A program made the position numbers and the translations under genes. Positions 35,205 through 44,555 of a DNA stretch of 64,000 nt are shown in pieces (position 1 is the stretch's first letter; each line of letters begins with the position of its first letter). A model generated the notes under the pieces. That model had not been told where the DNA came from, did not search any database, and worked only from the letters and a program-made list of their open reading frames with translations. Location: positions 73,277-137,276 of the forward strand of contig CABSCP010000006.1 of assembly GCA_902476265.1 (NCBI GenBank), given 5' to 3'. The DNA comes from an uncultured Lachnospiraceae bacterium. Its GTDB lineage: Bacteria > Bacillota > Clostridia > Lachnospirales > Lachnospiraceae.

Positions 35205-35999
35205 CAGAAAATGGCTTCTGTCTGTTTCCAGCAAGCCTTCCCGGCGCATTTTGCCAAGCTCGGCCGAAAGGGCGCTGCGGTCAATTCCCAGATAATCCGC
35301 CAGCTGCTGCCGGTTGAAAGGAATGGTGAAGCTGTTGCTTTTATGTCTCATGGCTTCAAAGGACAGATAGGAGATGAGCCTGCCCCGTATGGATTTGGAA
35401 GAAGTATGAAAAATCCTGCGGGACAGGCTTATATTTTTCCGGGCTGAAATCGCCAGCAGATTCCGGATCAGCGCCGCATGGTGAGCGCAGGTTTCCGGAC
35501 AGGTACAAAGCAGGCGGCTTACATTTAAAAACAGAATATCGCTCTCCTGGGCAGCGGTCACGCTTACCATGAGCGGCTCCTCCGGAATGCTGGCGTAGGT
35601 TTCCGCAAATACCTGACCGGGGCCCACGCTGTCCAGCACACTTTTATTGCCCCAGGGATCATCGAATTCGATCTGTACCCGGCCGGAAAGCACCAGCCCT
35701 AAGGAGGAAACCAGGTCCCCGGCATGATAAATGAAAGCGCCTTTGGGATAAGTTTTTTGCTCCGCGCCAAGACAGGACAATATTTTCCGGATTTCTGCCG
35801 GAGAGACGCCCCAAAACAGCCTGGTCTGCGCTAAAAAATGATCATCCATCTGTTCATTCCCCCATTTCTTTTCCGCCGGCAGTTCTGCAATTAGCTGCCG
35901 AATTATTTCGGGACTTTCTTCCAGTATATCCGCAATCCGGGAAACGGAAAACCCCTTTTGCCAGTTTTTCAGGCATAATGATGAATGGGAACAGTTCAT
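35166..35999 (-). CDS. Crp/Fnr family transcriptional regulator
   Basis: 277 residues as one frame. The cNMP-like sensor domain covers about 55-190 ([24 protein letters not shown]) and the winged helix about 205-275 ([24 protein letters not shown]). A cysteine group [10 protein letters not shown] precedes the dimer helix, seen in clostridial Crp/Fnr proteins that may sense redox state or NO. An ATG at 35849 with GGGGG upstream gives the usual 227 residues; the N-terminal extra 50 residues look helix-turn-helix-like ([20 protein letters not shown]) and may or may not be translated. It is divergent from the ferredoxin-like gene and a palindrome lies between. Confidence 0.85.
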   Translation of the reverse strand: MNCSHSSLCLKNWQKGFSVSRIADILEESPEIIRQLIAELPAEKKWGNEQMDDHFLAQTRLFWGVSPAEIRKILSCLGAEQKTYPKGAFIYHAGDLVSSLGLVLSGRVQIEFDDPWGNKSVLDSVGPGQVFAETYASIPEEPLMVSVTAAQESDILFLNVSRLLCTCPETCAHHAALIRNLLAISARKNISLSRRIFHTSSKSIRGRLISYLSFEAMRHKSNSFTIPFNRQQLADYLGIDRSALSAELGKMRREGLLETDRSHFLLKNLSHLFTGFK

Positions 36000-36072
36000 C
36001 CTACTTTCTCATCAGCACCAGCCCCTTTATAGCACATTCAGAAAGCAAAAACAACGAAAACTTCTTACAATT

Positions 36073-36090
36073 ATGTTGTTAAAACAACAT
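36073..36090. promoter_or_regulatory. Crp/Fnr-type operator
   Basis: ATGTTGTTAAAACAACAT, with 8-bp perfect arms around AA. A -10 TATACT stands at 36111-36116 for the ferredoxin-like gene; with a start near 36123 the palindrome centre is at about -41.5, the class II activator position of Crp/Fnr proteins. The neighbouring regulator is the obvious candidate. Confidence 0.75.
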
Positions 36091-36147
36091 ACAATTCAGC
36101 CGGGCAGCGTTATACTGGAGCGAGATTCAGACAAGGAGGAAAGGGAT

Positions 36148-36861
36148 ATGATTCGTAAAATCATTCAAATTGATGAGGAAAAATGTACCGGCTGCGGCCT
36201 GTGTGCCGAGGCCTGCCATGAAGGAGCCATCGGAATGGTGGACGGGAAGGCAAGATTATTGCGGGATGATTATTGTGACGGCCTGGGGGACTGCCTGCCC
36301 GCCTGTCCTACGGGAGCGATCACCTTCGTGGAAAGAGAAGCGGCGGCTTATGACGAGGCGGCCGTGCTGGAAAAGAAAAAGCAGCAAAAGGAAGCGCCTG
36401 AAAAACTGGTCTGCGGCTGCCCCGGAACCCAGTCCCGGCAGATCGTGAGGGAGGACACAGGGCAGTCAGAAAAAACGGAAGCACAGAAATGCACTTCCCG
36501 GCTCCGGCAGTGGCCGGTTCAGATCAAGCTGGCGCCGGTCAACGCGCCCTATTTTCAAGATGCGAATCTGCTCATCGCGGCAGATTGTACCGCATATGCC
36601 TATGGCAGTTTCCATGAGGATTTCATCCGGGGGAAAGTAGTGCTGATCGGCTGTCCGAAGCTGGACGAGGGAGATGATACGGAAAAGCTGACGGAAATCA
36701 TCCGGAAGAATGAGGTGAAAAGTCTGACGGTGGTGCGCATGGAGGTGCCCTGCTGCGGCGGAATCGAACGTGCGGCGGTGACCGCTTTAAAGAACAGCGG
36801 ACGCTTCATTCCCTGGCAGGTGGTGACAATTTCCACGGACGGAAGGATGTTGGACCGCTGA
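36148..36861 (+). CDS. Ferredoxin-like protein with two [4Fe-4S] motifs
   Basis: 237 residues from the ATG at 36148, which follows AAGGAGGAAAGG. Two cluster motifs lie in the N-terminal part: CTGCGLCAEACHEGA near 12 and CDGLGDCLPACPTGA near 42. The C-terminal part (about 120-237) has further cysteines (ADCTAYAYG, GCPKLDEGDD, VPCCGG) and resembles the 4Fe-4S proteins encoded next to Crp/Fnr regulators and hybrid cluster protein in clostridia. No hcp gene is here. The upstream palindrome suggests activation by the divergent regulator. Confidence 0.8.
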   Translation: MIRKIIQIDEEKCTGCGLCAEACHEGAIGMVDGKARLLRDDYCDGLGDCLPACPTGAITFVEREAAAYDEAAVLEKKKQQKEAPEKLVCGCPGTQSRQIVREDTGQSEKTEAQKCTSRLRQWPVQIKLAPVNAPYFQDANLLIAADCTAYAYGSFHEDFIRGKVVLIGCPKLDEGDDTEKLTEIIRKNEVKSLTVVRMEVPCCGGIERAAVTALKNSGRFIPWQVVTISTDGRMLDR

Positions 36862-36922
36862 TCATCACAGCGGCGGCAAACCGCCCCTGCCTTTTCCGTT
36901 TTAAAAACATACTTTCTGTTAT

Positions 36923-36950
36923 TTGAAACTTCTCCGGAATGTATTATACT
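36923..36950 (+). promoter_or_regulatory. Promoter of the PPOX-like gene
   Basis: TTGAAA (36923-36928), 16 bases, TATACT (36945-36950), 30 bases ahead of the coding start. Confidence 0.6.
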
Positions 36951-36980
36951 GTTCCTATGACATGATACAGGGAGAGGAAT

Positions 36981-37397
36981 ATGGAACAACAGGAAATATA
37001 CGAAACGGGAAAAAGACTGGTATCGGAATGCGAAGCGTTTTGCCTGGGGATTCTGGACGACAGGGGCCGCCCCAGACTGTATGCGATGCAGAAGGCCATC
37101 GGAACTTCGCCGGAAGAAGTGATTTTCATCACAAAGGCAGGTTCGGAAAAAGTGAAGCTGCTGCATGCCGACAACAGAGCGGCGGCCGAATTTCATAAAG
37201 AGGAAGAGAGTGTATCCCTGACCGGGCGCATCCGGATTGTGGCAGAACCTGTGAAAATGCGGGAACTGCTCACGGAAGAACTGATCGGGCGTCTGGAAGC
37301 GAGAGGATTTCAGCGCTACTGTGTACTGCAGTTTCTGACGGAGGAATATACGGTTTACCGGGAGGGGGAGGTAGGCACATGCCGCTTCGATTTGTGA
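36981..37397 (+). CDS. Pyridoxamine 5'-phosphate oxidase-like flavin-binding protein
   Basis: 138 residues of the small split-barrel FMN/F420-binding fold (FCLGILDDRGRPRLYAM, EEVIFITKAGSEKVKLL, VSLTGRIRIV). Proteins of this size usually bind FMN or heme and act as general stress proteins; a biosynthetic PdxH role is unlikely given the short length. GGGAGAGG precedes the ATG. The 3' end overlaps the addB start by 19 bases. Confidence 0.78.
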   Translation: MEQQEIYETGKRLVSECEAFCLGILDDRGRPRLYAMQKAIGTSPEEVIFITKAGSEKVKLLHADNRAAAEFHKEEESVSLTGRIRIVAEPVKMRELLTEELIGRLEARGFQRYCVLQFLTEEYTVYREGEVGTCRFDL

Positions 37398-40300
37398 CCG
37401 GCGCTTCGGGAGCCGGAAAAAGCACCTTTGTGTATAAAGAAATCATAGAGCGCTCTGCAAAGGAGCCGGACGGGAAATTTTTCATCATTGTGCCGGACCA
37501 GTTCACCATGCAGACCCAGATGGATCTGGTGTTGCTGCATGAAAAAAAAGGGATCATGAATATCGATGTATTGAGCTTCGGACGTCTGAGCCACCGGATT
37601 TTTGAGGAACTGGGGGGTGGGGACATCCCCATGCTGGATGACACGGGCAAAAGCCTGATCATCCGCAGGGTAGCTTCGAGCTTAAAGGATCAGCTTCCGG
37701 TGATCGGAGGCAACCTGTCCAAAACGGGGTATGTCCATGAGGTGAAGTCCGCCCTCTCGGAGTTCATGCAGTATGGCGTAGGACTGGAGGAGCTGGACGA
37801 ACTGGCGCAATATGCACAAAAAAGGGGGCAGCTGTATTACAAGCTGAAAGATCTGCGCGCGGTGTATGAAGGGTTTCAGAACTTTATCGAAAAAAAATTT
37901 CTGACCATTGAGGAATCCATGGTCATGCTGGCGAAACTGCTGCCTTCCTCCGGGCTGATGAAGGACAGCGTGGTGGTCTTCGACGGGTTCACCGGGTTCA
38001 CGCCGGTGCAGAATCTGGTCATCGTGCAGCTCTTGGGGCTGGCAAAAGAGGTGATTGTGACAGTCACCCTGGACGGCTGCGAAACCCCTTATGAGCCCGT
38101 CAGCCAGCAGGAACTGTTTGCGCTGAGCAAAAAAACCATACAGTCCCTGACGAAACTGGCCAAAGACGCACAGGTTTATGTGGAGGAAGCGGTGGTTTTA
38201 AATCCGCCAAAAGCGCCCCGGTTTTTGGAAAGCCCGGCCCTTTCCCATCTGGAAAAACATCTGTTCCGTTATCCTGCCGGGATATTTTCCAAAAAGCCGG
38301 AGGAAATCCGGATCCTGGAAGCTTCCGGGCAGCGGGAAGAGGTGCGCCAGGTCTGTATCGCCATCCGCCGTCTGACGGCGGAGAAAGGATATTACTACCG
38401 GGACATCGCCGTGATCTGCGGAGACTATGAGGCCTATGCCAGCTGTATTGAACAGGAATTTTCAGCCTATGACATTCCGGTTTATCTGGATCAGACCCGG
38501 GGGATCGTTTTAAATCCTTTCATTGAATATATCAAAAGCGCTCTCCAGATACGGGTCCAGAATTACAGCTATGAAGCGGTGTTCCATTATCTGCGCAGCG
38601 GACTGGCCGATTTTACGCCGGAGGAATGCGACCTCCTGGAAAATTATGTCCGTGCGCTGGGCATTCGGGGCAGGAAAAAATGGGAGACCATGTTCGTCTA
38701 CCGCACCGAGGATATGCTGGATCCGGTGCAGGAACTGGAGGAACTGAACAGGCTGCGGGTCAGACTGGTGGAGCAGCTGAAACCTCTCTACGGCAGTTAT
38801 CAGAAAACCAGCGAATTTGCCCTGGGACTATACCGTTTTATCGCTGACAACCAGGTACAGCAGAAGCTCAAACGGTTTGAAGAAAAAATGGAAGCCAAAA
38901 AAGATGTGGTGCGGGCCAGGGAATATGCCCAGATTTACCGTCTTGTCATGGATCTTTTGGATCAGATTGTCAGCCTGATCGGGGAGGAACCGGCCAAACC
39001 GGAGGAGTTTGCAAGGATTCTGGAAGCGGGATTTACGGAAATCCAGGTGGGCACGATCCCTCAGAACGTGGACAGGGTGGTGGCCGGAGATATGGAGAGG
39101 ACCCGTTTAAAACAGGTAAAAGCCCTTTTTTTTATCGGGGTAAATGACGGCTATATTCCCAAGAATGCAGGAAAGGGCGGCATCATTTCCGACATGGAAC
39201 GGGAGTTTCTCACCGGATCGGGAAAAGAACTGGCGCCTTCCCCAAGGCAGCAGATGTACATCCAGAAGCTGTATCTGTATCTGAATATGACCAAACCTTC
39301 CCATCTGCTGGTGCTTTCCTATGCCCGGATGAACCTGGAAGGAAAGGGGATGCGGCCCAGCTTTCTGATCGGACAGGTGCAGCGCCTTTTCCCAAAGCTT
39401 TTGGTGGAACAGCCGGAAAAATCGCCGATGCTTTCCCGGATCCGGTCTTTAAAAGACGGACGGGAGTATCTGGCGGGGGGCCTGCGCAGTTTTGCCGACG
39501 GACTGTTGACAGAAGAACAGGAAAAAGAGTTTTTTACCCTGTTCCATCTTTACCAAAAGGAGGAAGCGTACCGGCCTTTTACCCGGAAGCTGACGGACAG
39601 CGCCTTTATAAAATACCGGGAATCTTCCCTGGGGCATGCGGTGGCGGCAGCGCTGTACGGACAGACCCTTTCCGGAAGCGTGAGCCGTCTGGAGCAGTTT
39701 GCGGCCTGCGCTTACGCCCACTTTCTCCGCTATGGGTTAAAGCTGAAAGAACAGGAGGATTTCAGCTTTGAAGCGGTGGATCTGGGAAATATTTTCCATG
39801 GCGTGCTGGAAATTTTTGCGGATAAGTTAAAAGAGGCCGGCCGCACCTGGTTTGATTTTACGGAGGAAGAAGGGGAACGGCTGATCGAAGAGGCGGTGGA
39901 TGCTTTTGCCGTACAGTACAATAATACCGTGCTATATGACAACGCCAGAAACGCCTATATGATCCGGCGGATCAAGCGGATTTTAAAGCGCACCGTGAAA
40001 GCCATGCAGTACCAGCTTAAAAAAGGCAGTTTTGTGCCGGAACAGTTCGAAGTCTCTTTTTCTGTGCTGGAAGAGCTGGATGCGGTGAACATCGCCCTGA
40101 CGGAGACGGAGAAAATGCATCTTCGGGGCAGGATTGACCGGATGGACGTGAAAGAGGATGAAAATCACGTATATGTGAAGGTCATGGACTATAAATCGGG
40201 CAGCAGGGACTTTTCCCTGGCTGCGCTGTATTACGGCCTGCAGCTTCAGCTGGTGGTCTACTTAAATGCGGCCATGGAAATTGCGGGGAAAACCCATCCG

Positions 40301-40816
40301 GGCAAGGAAGTGGTTCCGGCGGCCATGCTGTATTACCGGGTGCACGACCCTGTGATCGAACTGCCGACGGGGGAGGCGTCCACAGAGGAAATCAACCGGC
40401 AGATCCTGCGCGCCCTGCGGGCCACAGGGGTGGTGAACGAAAGCGAAGCGGTGGTGCAGGGACTGGACGAAAGCCTGACGGACCGTTCCGATGTGGTGCC
40501 TGTGGAACGCAAAAAGGACGGCAGCTTTTCCGCCCGTTCCAGCGTGATGGGAGCGGCGGATTTTAAAGCGGTATCGGCCTTTGTGGATCAGAAAATCCGA
40601 CAGGCAGGGCGGCAGATCCTGGATGGGCGCATCGCGCTGGATCCCTATGTCCAGGGAAATAAGAGCGCCTGTGATTACTGTCCCTATCAAAAAGTCTGCG
40701 GCTTTGATAAAAAAATAGAAGGTTTTACGCTCCGGGAACTGGAGAATTTAAAAGAGGACGAGGCGCTTTTGCGCATCAGGGAGGAAATCAGCAATGGCGA
40801 TGAAATTCACGCCTGA
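37379..40816 (+). CDS. addB: AddB subunit of the AddAB helicase-nuclease
   Basis: 1145 residues. The N-terminal Walker A reads GASGAGKSTF. The middle is a degenerate helicase core. The C-terminal RecB-like nuclease domain has GRIDRMDV and VMDYKSGS as metal-binding motifs and the iron-sulfur cysteines in FAACAYAHF (about 785) and ACDYCPYQKVC (about 1100). With AddA it resects double-strand breaks to Chi-like sites for RecA loading. GGGAGGGGGAGG precedes the ATG. The gene overlaps addA by 23 bases. Confidence 0.95.
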   Translation: MPLRFVTGASGAGKSTFVYKEIIERSAKEPDGKFFIIVPDQFTMQTQMDLVLLHEKKGIMNIDVLSFGRLSHRIFEELGGGDIPMLDDTGKSLIIRRVASSLKDQLPVIGGNLSKTGYVHEVKSALSEFMQYGVGLEELDELAQYAQKRGQLYYKLKDLRAVYEGFQNFIEKKFLTIEESMVMLAKLLPSSGLMKDSVVVFDGFTGFTPVQNLVIVQLLGLAKEVIVTVTLDGCETPYEPVSQQELFALSKKTIQSLTKLAKDAQVYVEEAVVLNPPKAPRFLESPALSHLEKHLFRYPAGIFSKKPEEIRILEASGQREEVRQVCIAIRRLTAEKGYYYRDIAVICGDYEAYASCIEQEFSAYDIPVYLDQTRGIVLNPFIEYIKSALQIRVQNYSYEAVFHYLRSGLADFTPEECDLLENYVRALGIRGRKKWETMFVYRTEDMLDPVQELEELNRLRVRLVEQLKPLYGSYQKTSEFALGLYRFIADNQVQQKLKRFEEKMEAKKDVVRAREYAQIYRLVMDLLDQIVSLIGEEPAKPEEFARILEAGFTEIQVGTIPQNVDRVVAGDMERTRLKQVKALFFIGVNDGYIPKNAGKGGIISDMEREFLTGSGKELAPSPRQQMYIQKLYLYLNMTKPSHLLVLSYARMNLEGKGMRPSFLIGQVQRLFPKLLVEQPEKSPMLSRIRSLKDGREYLAGGLRSFADGLLTEEQEKEFFTLFHLYQKEEAYRPFTRKLTDSAFIKYRESSLGHAVAAALYGQTLSGSVSRLEQFAACAYAHFLRYGLKLKEQEDFSFEAVDLGNIFHGVLEIFADKLKEAGRTWFDFTEEEGERLIEEAVDAFAVQYNNTVLYDNARNAYMIRRIKRILKRTVKAMQYQLKKGSFVPEQFEVSFSVLEELDAVNIALTETEKMHLRGRIDRMDVKEDENHVYVKVMDYKSGSRDFSLAALYYGLQLQLVVYLNAAMEIAGKTHPGKEVVPAAMLYYRVHDPVIELPTGEASTEEINRQILRALRATGVVNESEAVVQGLDESLTDRSDVVPVERKKDGSFSARSSVMGAADFKAVSAFVDQKIRQAGRQILDGRIALDPYVQGNKSACDYCPYQKVCGFDKKIEGFTLRELENLKEDEALLRIREEISNGDEIHA

Positions 40817-43800
40817 CCAGCAGAAGGTCATCGATTTGAGAAACTGCAATATCCTGGTTTCGGCGGCGGCGGGCTCCGGCAAGACCGCGGTGCTGGTAGA
40901 GCGGATCGTGGAGCTGGTGAGCGATCCGCTGCAGGGCACGGATATCGACCGGCTTTTGATCGTGACTTTCACAAACGCTGCGGCGGCCCAGATGCGGGAA
41001 CGGATCACCAAAGCCTTAAATGACCGGGCGGAGGCGGAACCTGGCAACGATCATTTAAAGAGCCAGCTGACGCTGATCCACAACGCGAAAATTACCACCA
41101 TAGACAGCTTCTGCCTGTATCTGATCCGCAATCACTTCAATGATATCGGCCTGGATCCCGATTTCAGGACCACGGATGAAGCGGAACTGAAGCTTTTGTA
41201 CCGGGAAATTCTCTCTGCCATTTTGGAAGAAGAGTTCGAAAAAAAAGAGGAAGCATTTTTAAACTGTGTGGAATTTTTCGCTTTTGACGGCAGGGAAAAG
41301 CGGCTGGAGGAATTGATTTTAAAGCTGTATGATTTTTCCATGAGCTATCCCTGGCCCAGAGACTGGCTGCTTTTGCATCGGGAGGATTATCGGGCTCAGG
41401 ATTGGGAGAGCCTGGAAAAAAAGGATTGGTTCAAAACGCTTCACGACATTGTGAGAGACACGCTTTTGACCTGCCAAAAACAGACCGAAGAAACCATGAG
41501 GATTTGCGAGGAGCCGGACGGCCCTTATATGTATGCTGCCGCCCTGGAAGCGGATCGGGAACAGATCCTCTGCCTGATGCAAACGGCAGAAAGGGCGAAG
41601 GAGGAAGGACAGGAGGGGGACACGAAGCTGTATGAAAAGCTGCAGAACCTTTCCTTTGTCAAACTGGGCGTAAAAAAAGATGCTTCCGTTTCCGACGAAT
41701 TGCGGGAACTGGCAAAAGAAGGAAGGGAACGGGTGAAAGGGCTGTTAAAGGGGCTGACGGAAAAGTATTTTTATACCTCTCCAAAAGGCTGGCTTTCCGA
41801 AATGGAAAAAACCGCTCCCGCCCTGGAAAAACTGGTGGATCTGGCGCTGCTATTCATGGAACGTCTGGAAGCCAAAAAGCGGGAAAAGAATCTGCTGGAT
41901 TTCCATGATATGGAACATATGGCCCTGCGGATTCTGCTCAATCATGATGAAGAGGGAAACACATATCCTTCCCGCACCGCGCTGGAATACCGGCAGCAGT
42001 TCGACGAAATTTTGATTGACGAATATCAGGATTCCAATCTGGTACAGGAATTTTTGCTGCAGAGCATTTCCCGGGAGGACGAGGGACGGTTCAACCGCTT
42101 TATGGTAGGGGATGTGAAGCAGAGCATTTATAAATTCCGTCTGGCCCGGCCGGAGCTTTTCATGGAAAAATTCGACCGCTATCAAAAGGATCCCGGAAAC
42201 TGTGTGCGGGTGGACCTGAAGCAGAATTTCCGCAGCCGTCATGAAGTGACGGACTGTGTGAACGATATTTTTTTACGGATCATGCACCGTGGCCTGGGGG
42301 GCGTGGAATATGATGACGCTGCGGCCCTGTACCCGGCGGCGCAGTTTCCGGAGGCGCAGCCTCGGGGAGAAGAAGAGGAGCAATCCGTGTCCCCCTATGA
42401 GCCGGAATTTCTGGTGGCCCTGACCTGTGGGGACAAGGAGAACGCCAGGGAGCTGGAAGCCCGCATGGTGGCGGACCGCATCAAACAGATTGTGGGAAGA
42501 CTGCCGGTGCGGGACAAAGAAACCGGGCAGCTTCGGCCCGCCCGCTATCAGGATATCGTGATTCTGCTGCGGGCAGCTTCCGGCTGGGATGAAGAGTTCC
42601 GGAGGGTTCTGGTGGAAAACGGCATTCCCGTATTCGTGACCTCCAAAACCGGATATTTCGCGGCCACAGAGGTGCAGAATGTTTTGAATTTCCTGCGGAT
42701 TTTGAACAATCCGCTGCAGGATATTCCCATGTTCGGAGTGCTGCATTCCGTCATAGGAGGCTTTACCGATGCCCAGATCGCCCTGCTGCGGGCGGCGGAT
42801 GAAACCGGGAAGAAAAAGCTTTACCATTGCATCAAAGAATTTGCCCTGTCCGAAGAATTCGGAGAAAAAAATGCTTCTGCGGACTTCATTTCGCAGGAGA
42901 AAACGGCGCTGGCCCAAAAGTGCCGGGAATTTTTGGATCTGCTCAACCGTTTCCGCGACGATGCGGTGTATCTGCCCATTCACAGTCTGATCGAGAATTT
43001 TCTGGAAGAGACGGGCTATCTGTATACGATAAGCGCGCTGCCCGGTGGTGTCCAGCGGCGGATCAATGTGGAAATGCTGTTGGCCAGGGCGGAAAACTTT
43101 GAAAAAACCAGCTATTCCGGGCTGTTTCATTTTGTGCGCTACATGGAGCAGATGGAAAGATTCAGCATTGACTATGGGGAAAGCGCTTCCGTGGATGAAA
43201 ACGCGGACATCGTGCGCGTCATGAGCATCCACAAAAGCAAAGGCCTGGAGTTTCCGGTCTGTTTTGTGTGCGGACTGTCCAAACGGTTCAACCGGATGGA
43301 TGCAGCCCAGCCCGTCATCCTGGACATGGATCTGGGACTGGCGGCGGACTGTGTGGACAGCGCTCAGCGTACCAGAGGCACCACGCTAAAGAAAAACGTG
43401 ATGGCCCATAAGCTTTTGACAGACAGTCTGGGAGAAGAACTGCGGGTGCTCTATGTGGCCATAACAAGGCCGGAAGAAAAACTGATTCTGACCGCTTCCT
43501 GTAAAGCGGACAAAGCGCCGGTCGAAAGAGCGGTAAAAAGAGAGGAAGAGATTCCGTCCGCATTGCTGCAGGAGGCTTCCGGTTTTTATGACATCCTCCT
43601 TCCTGCCTGGCAGGCCGCGGGAAGGCCCATACAGTGTATGGAAGCGGCGGATTTTTTACAGGAGGAACTGACCCAGGCGGCGGAGGAGCGAAATACCCGG
43701 CAGCGGCTGGAATTTTCCGATGCCAAAGCCTGCCTGAACACCCCCGAAGGGCAGGAACTGGCCGAACGGATTTCTGCACGGTATGCCCATGAAAATCTGG

Positions 43801-44471
43801 CGGGCCTGTTCGTGAAAACTACGGTGTCCGAGTTGAAAAAAGCAGGGATGCAGGAGGGGCAGGAAGAAGGAAACCAGCTTTTTGCTCCGGAAGAAGTGAT
43901 CCCTTATCTGCCCCGTTTTGTAAAAAGCGAGACAGAAACGGTCACGGGAACGAGCCGGGGCAGCGCCTATCACAGATTGTTGGAATTGTTCCCGTTTGAA
44001 AGAAAGGAAAACGCCGGGGACTGGAACACAGCACAAATCAGAGAGGTGATTTTGGAAAAGAAGGCGTGCAAAGAACTGACGGAAGAGTTTGCGGCCGCCG
44101 TCAATCCCAAAAAGATCGAGGCCTTTTTAAAAACCCCGCTGGCACAGCGTATGAGAAAAGCTCTGGAAACCGGGAAACTTTGCCGGGAGCAGCCCTTTGT
44201 ACTGGGGATTTCCGCGGACAGCTTAAATCCTGAGCTGCCCGCCTCCGAAACGGTGCTCATCCAGGGGATTATTGACGTCTTTTGGGAAGAGGAGGACGGG
44301 CTTGTGCTGGCGGATTATAAAACCGACGCGGTGACGGATCCCCGGGAGCTGGTCCGCCGCTACCGGGTGCAGCTGGATTATTATGAACAGGCCCTGGAGC
44401 GGCTGGTAGGAAAACCGGTGAAGGAAAAGATCATTTATTCGTTTGCGCTGGAAAAAGAAATTGTATTGTGA
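40794..44471 (+). CDS. addA: AddA subunit of the AddAB helicase-nuclease
   Basis: 1225 residues, a UvrD-type superfamily 1 helicase fused to a nuclease. Walker A is SAAAGSGKTAVL near 22, Walker B is ILIDEYQDSN near 406, the later helicase motif VMSIHKSKGLEFPVC near 808 and VLYVAITRPEEKL near 884. The C-terminal nuclease has GIIDVFW and LADYKTDAV. Complete in length. It works with AddB in recombinational repair and defence against phage DNA ends. It is followed directly by a putative defence cassette. Confidence 0.95.
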   Translation: MAMKFTPDQQKVIDLRNCNILVSAAAGSGKTAVLVERIVELVSDPLQGTDIDRLLIVTFTNAAAAQMRERITKALNDRAEAEPGNDHLKSQLTLIHNAKITTIDSFCLYLIRNHFNDIGLDPDFRTTDEAELKLLYREILSAILEEEFEKKEEAFLNCVEFFAFDGREKRLEELILKLYDFSMSYPWPRDWLLLHREDYRAQDWESLEKKDWFKTLHDIVRDTLLTCQKQTEETMRICEEPDGPYMYAAALEADREQILCLMQTAERAKEEGQEGDTKLYEKLQNLSFVKLGVKKDASVSDELRELAKEGRERVKGLLKGLTEKYFYTSPKGWLSEMEKTAPALEKLVDLALLFMERLEAKKREKNLLDFHDMEHMALRILLNHDEEGNTYPSRTALEYRQQFDEILIDEYQDSNLVQEFLLQSISREDEGRFNRFMVGDVKQSIYKFRLARPELFMEKFDRYQKDPGNCVRVDLKQNFRSRHEVTDCVNDIFLRIMHRGLGGVEYDDAAALYPAAQFPEAQPRGEEEEQSVSPYEPEFLVALTCGDKENARELEARMVADRIKQIVGRLPVRDKETGQLRPARYQDIVILLRAASGWDEEFRRVLVENGIPVFVTSKTGYFAATEVQNVLNFLRILNNPLQDIPMFGVLHSVIGGFTDAQIALLRAADETGKKKLYHCIKEFALSEEFGEKNASADFISQEKTALAQKCREFLDLLNRFRDDAVYLPIHSLIENFLEETGYLYTISALPGGVQRRINVEMLLARAENFEKTSYSGLFHFVRYMEQMERFSIDYGESASVDENADIVRVMSIHKSKGLEFPVCFVCGLSKRFNRMDAAQPVILDMDLGLAADCVDSAQRTRGTTLKKNVMAHKLLTDSLGEELRVLYVAITRPEEKLILTASCKADKAPVERAVKREEEIPSALLQEASGFYDILLPAWQAAGRPIQCMEAADFLQEELTQAAEERNTRQRLEFSDAKACLNTPEGQELAERISARYAHENLAGLFVKTTVSELKKAGMQEGQEEGNQLFAPEEVIPYLPRFVKSETETVTGTSRGSAYHRLLELFPFERKENAGDWNTAQIREVILEKKACKELTEEFAAAVNPKKIEAFLKTPLAQRMRKALETGKLCREQPFVLGISADSLNPELPASETVLIQGIIDVFWEEEDGLVLADYKTDAVTDPRELVRRYRVQLDYYEQALERLVGKPVKEKIIYSFALEKEIVL

Positions 44472-44504
44472 TATCATAAATTTGGAAATACAGGAAAAGA
44501 TTTT

Positions 44505-44532
44505 TTGAAAAGGTATCTGTACTTTTTATAGA
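44505..44532 (+). promoter_or_regulatory. Promoter of the DUF262-ATPase-HNH cassette
   Basis: TTGAAA (44505-44510), 16 bases, TATAGA (44527-44532), 23 bases before the first start codon. The cassette thus has its own promoter instead of reading through from addA. Confidence 0.55.
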
Positions 44533-44555
44533 GTGCTATTTTAGGAGGAAAAGGA

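Noticed and set aside
36981..37397. Biosynthetic pyridoxine phosphate oxidase PdxH
   Set aside because: Too short (138 residues) and missing the C-terminal PdxH signature; better seen as a PPOX-fold stress protein.
42273..43232. Minus-strand frame of about 319 codons inside addA
   Set aside because: Antisense shadow of conserved helicase motifs; no ribosome binding site or family match.
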